DNA of 7,454 nt from assembly GCA_025997075.1 (NCBI GenBank), contig BNUC01000158.1, forward strand, positions 1-7,454, written 5' to 3'. This document shows, piece after piece, positions 3,876-7,454 of this stretch (the stretch's first letter is position 1; every line of letters starts with the position of its first letter). The position numbers and the translations under genes are program-made. The notes beneath the pieces were generated by a model that saw nothing but the letters and a program-made list of their open reading frames with translations, made no database searches and had not been told where the DNA came from. The stretch is from Betaproteobacteria bacterium. Its GTDB lineage: Bacteria > Pseudomonadota > Gammaproteobacteria > Burkholderiales > Rhodocyclaceae.

Positions 3876-5618
3876 ATGGCGGCGACTGGAATCGAAACCA
3901 CCCCTGTAGCGGCTACTGGCACTCCGCTGGAGCGCCTGCGCCAGGCGTTCGATCAACTGACCAATCAGCAAAAAATCCTGCTGATGGTCGCGAGCGCCGC
4001 GGTGGTCGCCATTCTGGTAGCCACCAGCCTCTGGCTCAGGCAACCCGATTACCGTGTACTGTTCTCGAACATCACGGAGCGTGATGGCGGAGCCATCATC
4101 GCGGTGCTCGACCAGATGAACATTCCGTACAAGTTCAACGAAGGCGGCAGCGCAATCCTCATTCCCGGCGGGAGTGTGCATGAAGTGCGCCTGCGTCTCG
4201 CGACCCAGGGATTGCCCAAGGGCGGCAATGTCGGCTTCGAGCTCATGGAAAACCAGAAATTCGGCGTCAGCCAGTTCGCCGAACAGATCAATTACCAGCG
4301 CGGGCTCGAAGGTGAGCTTTCCCGGACCATCCAGTCCATCGGGGCCGTACAGACAGCCCGCGTGCACCTCGCCATCCCCAAACCCACGGTCTTTGTGCGC
4401 GAGGAACTCAAACCCTCGGCGGCGGTGGCCCTCGACCTGTATCCCGGACGCATGTTGGATTCAATGCAGATCGCGGGAATCCAGAACCTCGTCGCCGCCA
4501 GCGTACCGAATCTCGCGCCCCAGAGCGTCACGCTGATCGACCAGACCGGCGCCATGATCTCCCAACTGAAGGATCGCCTGACCGAAGCGGGGCTCGATCC
4601 GAGACAACTTCGCTACATCGGAGAAATCGAAAACACCGCGATCAAGCGGGTCGACGACATCCTGTCTCCCATCCTCGGGCAGGGGAATTTCCGTGTGCAG
4701 GTCGCCGCCGACATCGATTTTTCGCAGAGCGAACAGACGGCCGAGACCTATCGCCCGAATGTGACGCCACCGGACATCAGTGTCCGCAGCCAGCAGACCA
4801 GCGAATCGGCGAGCACCATGCCGACGCCGGCGCAGGGCGTGCCGGGAGCGCTTTCCAACCAGCCGCCGGTTCCGGCGACGGCGCCGCTGACGCAGCCGGC
4901 CGTCCCCGGCGCGGGAGCGCCGGCGGCGCCCGGCACGCCGCCGGTTCCGGGACAGATCAATGCCGCCGGCGTACAGGCGTCGATCTCCAATATTGGACAG
5001 CCCATCAATACGCGCAAGGATTCGATACTCAATTATGAAGTCGACCGCACCATCCGCCACACCAAACAATCCTTCGGCGTCATCAGACGCCTGACGGCGG
5101 CGGTGGCGGTCAATCACCGCAAGGACGCAAAGGGCGTGGCCAAACCCTTGACCGAGGCCGAATTGCGCCAGATCAACGATCTCGTCAAGGAAGCCATCGG
5201 CTTCAGCCAGGAACGCGGCGACTCCGTATCGGTCGCCAATGCTCCGTTTACCGTGATCGAGAAGGCCGCGACAGAAATTCCGCTGTGGAAGGATCCGGAG
5301 ACTTTGATGCTAGCCTGGGATTTCATTAAGTATCTCCTTATCACCTTGGTCGTCGTCTACCTGTTTTTCATGATCATCCACCCGCTCGTCCGGAAGATGT
5401 TCCCGCCGCCACCGCCACCGGCCCCACCAGCGAGCGAGAGTGACGACACCGCCGACGATGAAGAGGAGGGGGCGGAGGACGAGGCGGAGGTACGCGAACC
5501 CACCGCCGCCGAATTGTTTGAGCAAAAGAAAGCACAGGCCAGGGAGATCGCGCGGCAAAACCCGAAGGCGATAGCCAACATCATCAAAGATTGGATGAAC
5601 CCAAATGCCGGCGGATGA
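3876..5618 (+). CDS. fliF: Flagellar MS-ring protein FliF
   Basis: FliF oligomerises in the inner membrane to form the MS ring, the platform for the rod, the FliG switch and the export gate. The 580-residue product has the standard layout: a cytoplasmic N-terminus, TM1 at about 34-54, the YscJ/FliF ring-building domains (about 55-230, with FNEGGSAILIP and QINYQRGLEGELSRTIQSIGAVQTARVHLAIP), the MS-ring C-domain (about 250-460) and TM2 at about 483-503. A Pro/Ala-rich disordered insertion sits at about 314-360. After a polyproline run (510-518) comes a very acidic segment (521-541) and the C-terminal FliG-binding helix AAELFEQKKAQAREIARQNP...IIKDWM. ATG 3876 is the only start, because an in-frame TAA lies at 3846-3848 and no GTG or TTG intervenes. 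It has no recognisable Shine-Dalgarno. It is first in the fliF-fliG-fliH-fliI unit and overlaps fliG by 14 bp. Confidence 0.97.
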   Translation: MAATGIETTPVAATGTPLERLRQAFDQLTNQQKILLMVASAAVVAILVATSLWLRQPDYRVLFSNITERDGGAIIAVLDQMNIPYKFNEGGSAILIPGGSVHEVRLRLATQGLPKGGNVGFELMENQKFGVSQFAEQINYQRGLEGELSRTIQSIGAVQTARVHLAIPKPTVFVREELKPSAAVALDLYPGRMLDSMQIAGIQNLVAASVPNLAPQSVTLIDQTGAMISQLKDRLTEAGLDPRQLRYIGEIENTAIKRVDDILSPILGQGNFRVQVAADIDFSQSEQTAETYRPNVTPPDISVRSQQTSESASTMPTPAQGVPGALSNQPPVPATAPLTQPAVPGAGAPAAPGTPPVPGQINAAGVQASISNIGQPINTRKDSILNYEVDRTIRHTKQSFGVIRRLTAAVAVNHRKDAKGVAKPLTEAELRQINDLVKEAIGFSQERGDSVSVANAPFTVIEKAATEIPLWKDPETLMLAWDFIKYLLITLVVVYLFFMIIHPLVRKMFPPPPPPAPPASESDDTADDEEEGAEDEAEVREPTAAELFEQKKAQAREIARQNPKAIANIIKDWMNPNAGG

Positions 5619-6603
5619 CGGAGTCGAGAAAAGCGCCATTCTGCTCATCGCTCTGGGCGAGGATTACGCCTCCGAGGTGCTCAAGCACCTTGAGCCGAGG
5701 GATGTGCAAAAGCTTGGCCAGGCCATGGCGGCGCTCAAAACGGTGCCGCGCGAAAAGATTGAAGCCGTACTGGCCGAATTCCAGCAGATTACCGCTGACT
5801 TCGCCTCGGTGAGTGTCGATACCGATGACTTCGTCCGTTCGGTGTTGACCAAGGCGCTGGGCGACGAAAAAGCCACCAATCTCCTTTCGCGCATCCTGCA
5901 GGGGGGGGACACCAACGGCATCGAAGGACTCAAGTGGCTGGACGCGCCGACGGTGGCTGATCTGATCCGCAATGAGCATCCCCAGATCATCGCCTCGATT
6001 CTCGTGCATCTGGAGAAAGACCATGTCAGCGATATCCTCAACAATTTCACCGAACGCCTGCGCAACGATGTCGTGTTGCGCATCGCCACGCTGGAAGGCA
6101 TCCAGCCGGAGGCGTTAAAAGAACTCAACGATGTCCTGCTGAATCTGCTTTCCGGTTCCGCCAACATCAAGAAATCAGCCATGGGCGGCGTGCGCGCGGT
6201 CGCGGATATCCTGAATTACATGGGTTCGGCCAACGAAACCTCGGTGATCGATTCGATCCGCGAGTACGACCCGGATCTGGCCCAGCGCATCCTCGACGAA
6301 ATGTTTGTGTTCGAAAACCTGCTTGATATCGACGACCGGGCCATTCAGTTGCTGTTGCGTGAAATCCAGTCGGACTCGCTGATCATGGCAATGAAGGGCG
6401 CATCGGAACCCCTGCGCGAAAAAATCTTCAAGAACATGTCCCAGCGCGCGGCGGAGATGCTGCGCGAGGATCTGGAATCACGCGGTCCGGTGCGTGTTTC
6501 CGAAGTAGAGAACGAACAAAAAGAAATCCTCAAGATCGTCCGTCGCCTGGCCGACGAAGGCCAGATCGCGCTTGGCGGCGCGGGCGGCGAAACAATGATC
6601 TGA
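5605..6603 (+). CDS. fliG: Flagellar motor switch protein FliG
   Basis: FliG sits on the cytoplasmic face of the MS ring, binds FliF through its N-domain and FliM through its middle and C domains, and presents the charged torque helix to the stator. The 332 residues match the E. coli length (331). The N-domain (about 6-100) is followed by the middle domain with EHPQ (124-127) and GGVRAVADILN (194-204), the MFVF hinge (233-236) and the C-terminal torque helix. Torque residues fall at the E. coli numbers: K264, R281, E288 (Asp in E. coli), D289 and R297, so the motor interface is intact and typical of proton-driven E. coli-like motors. The start lies inside fliF, with only a weak GGA upstream, implying translational coupling. 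A run of eight G at 5901-5908 encodes part of Gln-Gly-Gly-Asp at residues 99-102, between the N and middle domains. Confidence 0.97.
   Translation: MPADDGVEKSAILLIALGEDYASEVLKHLEPRDVQKLGQAMAALKTVPREKIEAVLAEFQQITADFASVSVDTDDFVRSVLTKALGDEKATNLLSRILQGGDTNGIEGLKWLDAPTVADLIRNEHPQIIASILVHLEKDHVSDILNNFTERLRNDVVLRIATLEGIQPEALKELNDVLLNLLSGSANIKKSAMGGVRAVADILNYMGSANETSVIDSIREYDPDLAQRILDEMFVFENLLDIDDRAIQLLLREIQSDSLIMAMKGASEPLREKIFKNMSQRAAEMLREDLESRGPVRVSEVENEQKEILKIVRRLADEGQIALGGAGGETMI
5901..5908 (+). repeat. G8 homopolymer tract inside fliG
   Basis: Eight consecutive G span the third base of codon 99, two GGG glycine codons (100-101) and the first base of codon 102. A gain of one G would bring TGA at 5958-5960 into frame and a loss of one G would bring TGA at 5963-5965 into frame, so any single slip truncates FliG to roughly 120 residues. 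Confidence 0.9.
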
Positions 6604-6616
6604 TGATGCCGAGGCC

Positions 6617-7426
6617 ATGACCGGTTTTATTCCCAGGGAAAAACTCACGGCCTATCAGCGTTGGGAGCTGGAAGCGTTCGACGAGGAAGATCAGGCGGAG
6701 GAGGAACCGGGCGGGACGACGGAGACGGAAAAAGAGGAAGCACAGGCCGCCGAAACGCCCCGGCAGGTCGAGTCCCCGGAACTCTCGGAAGCAGCGGAAG
6801 AAGCGGAAATTATTGAACAATCCCAAGTCGTCCTGCCCACCGCCGCCGAGATCGAGCGCATGCACAATGAGGCGCGCGAACAGGGCTACGCGGAGGGGCA
6901 TTCGCAGGGCCAATCGGCCGGCTACGAGGAGGGACGCTCGAAGGGTTACTCGGAGGGCTACTCGACCGGTTACGAGGAAGGCAAGGTCGAGGGTCAGGCG
7001 CTCACCGCCCGGATGGCGGAGATTCTGGAGAGTCTGGGGCAGGCCGTCGATGGCATCGAGCAGCACGTCGCCGGGCAATTGCTGTCCACCGCCGTGGAGA
7101 TCGCCAATCAAGTGCTGCGCCAAAGCCTGAATATAAAACCCGAACTGATCTTGCCGGTCGTCCGCGAAGCAGTAGCCGCCTTGCAGATCGATTCCGGCCA
7201 TCCGGTGCTACGGGCGCATCCCGACGATGCCGTGCTGATCCAGGCGCAGATGGGCGATATCCTGGCGCATAACAATTGGCGGATCATCGAGGATTCCTCC
7301 CTGACCCGTGGTGGCTGCCGGGTCGAACTGGGCGCCAGCGAAGTGGATGCGACTCTGGAAACGCGCTGGAAACGCGTCATCGAAACCATTGGCGTCAAGC
7401 GCGACTGGTTGAGTGACAACTCCTGA
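6617..7426 (+). CDS. fliH: Flagellar export apparatus regulator FliH
   Basis: FliH dimerises, binds the export ATPase FliI and tethers it to the C-ring (FliN) and export gate. The 269-residue product has an N-terminal segment (MTGFIPREKLTAYQRWELEAF) with W16, then a long acidic Glu/Ala-rich region (about 21-80). A glycine-repeat helix follows, with Gly at 90, 94, 98, 102, 106, 110, 114, 118, 122 and 126, the GxxxG hallmark of FliH. Beyond it a helical stretch and the C-terminal FliI-binding domain (about 150-265, IANQVLRQSLNIKPELILPVVREAV and DSSLTRGGCRVELGASEVDATLETRWKRV) resemble the V/A-type ATPase E-subunit fold. It starts 13 bp after fliG, with GAGG just upstream of ATG 6617, and ends 14 bp before the next start. 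Acidic expansion and glycine number vary widely in the family, so the length is unremarkable. Confidence 0.94.
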   Translation: MTGFIPREKLTAYQRWELEAFDEEDQAEEEPGGTTETEKEEAQAAETPRQVESPELSEAAEEAEIIEQSQVVLPTAAEIERMHNEAREQGYAEGHSQGQSAGYEEGRSKGYSEGYSTGYEEGKVEGQALTARMAEILESLGQAVDGIEQHVAGQLLSTAVEIANQVLRQSLNIKPELILPVVREAVAALQIDSGHPVLRAHPDDAVLIQAQMGDILAHNNWRIIEDSSLTRGGCRVELGASEVDATLETRWKRVIETIGVKRDWLSDNS

Positions 7427-7440
7427 AAGCAGCGGATGCC

Positions 7441-7454
7441 ATGACCGTCAGTAC
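7441..7454 (+). CDS. fliI: Start of probable flagellar export ATPase gene fliI (truncated by window end)
   Basis: Only the first 14 bases (codons for M-T-V-S and part of a fifth) are inside the window. The ATG follows fliH by 14 bp on the same strand and is the only start in this frame at the edge; the nearby ATG at 7436 hits TGA after one codon. The identity rests on gene order alone, since fliI almost always follows fliH in proteobacterial flagellar operons. Confidence 0.6.

Noticed and set aside
4461..5117. 218-codon minus-strand ORF antisense to fliF
   Set aside because: Arg-rich low-complexity shadow opposite the Pro/Ala linker of FliF.

Overview
This window is part of a polar-flagellum gene cluster from a beta- or gammaproteobacterium. 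The gene set points there: a FleS/FleR (FlrB/FlrC-type) two-component system next to fliE, fliF, fliG, fliH and the start of a gene that should be fliI. Coding GC is high (one sampled fleR stretch counts to 70 %), and sigma-54 (-24/-12) promoter motifs are visible, as in Pseudomonas/Vibrio-like flagellar hierarchies. The genus cannot be named from the sequence alone.

Layout. Positions 1-294 hold no convincing gene. They contain a stack of short GC-rich hairpin repeats, including one that fits the ATTCCC-N8-GGGAAT pattern of Neisseria dRS3. Reading leftward on the minus strand from about 3778 come fleS (sensor kinase), a 110-codon AT-richer gene for a small membrane protein of unknown function, a 191-bp AT-rich and repeat-bearing spacer, fleR (sigma-54-dependent activator) and fliE (MS-ring/rod adaptor). 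A near-consensus sigma-54 promoter lies between fleR and fliE. Reading rightward on the plus strand from 3876 come fliF (MS ring), fliG (switch/rotor), fliH (export ATPase regulator) and the first 14 bases of the probable fliI. These are tightly packed, with a 14-bp overlap and then 13- and 14-bp gaps.

How the genes work together. FleS should autophosphorylate and pass phosphate to FleR. FleR would then drive sigma-54 promoters of the middle flagellar genes, plausibly including fliE directly beside it and perhaps fliF across the divergent intergenic region. FliF, FliG and FliE form the basal-body foundation, and FliH with FliI energises the export apparatus mounted on it.

Points that stand out: fleSR-fliE diverges from fliFGHI, whereas in Pseudomonas these genes run in one direction; a foreign-looking membrane-protein gene separates fleS from fleR and is flanked by an 11-bp direct repeat; fliG carries an uninterrupted G8 tract where a one-base slip in either direction reaches a stop within about 20 codons; a perfect 9-bp inverted repeat spans the fleS/fliF intergenic region; and FliH has ten glycines spaced exactly four residues apart.
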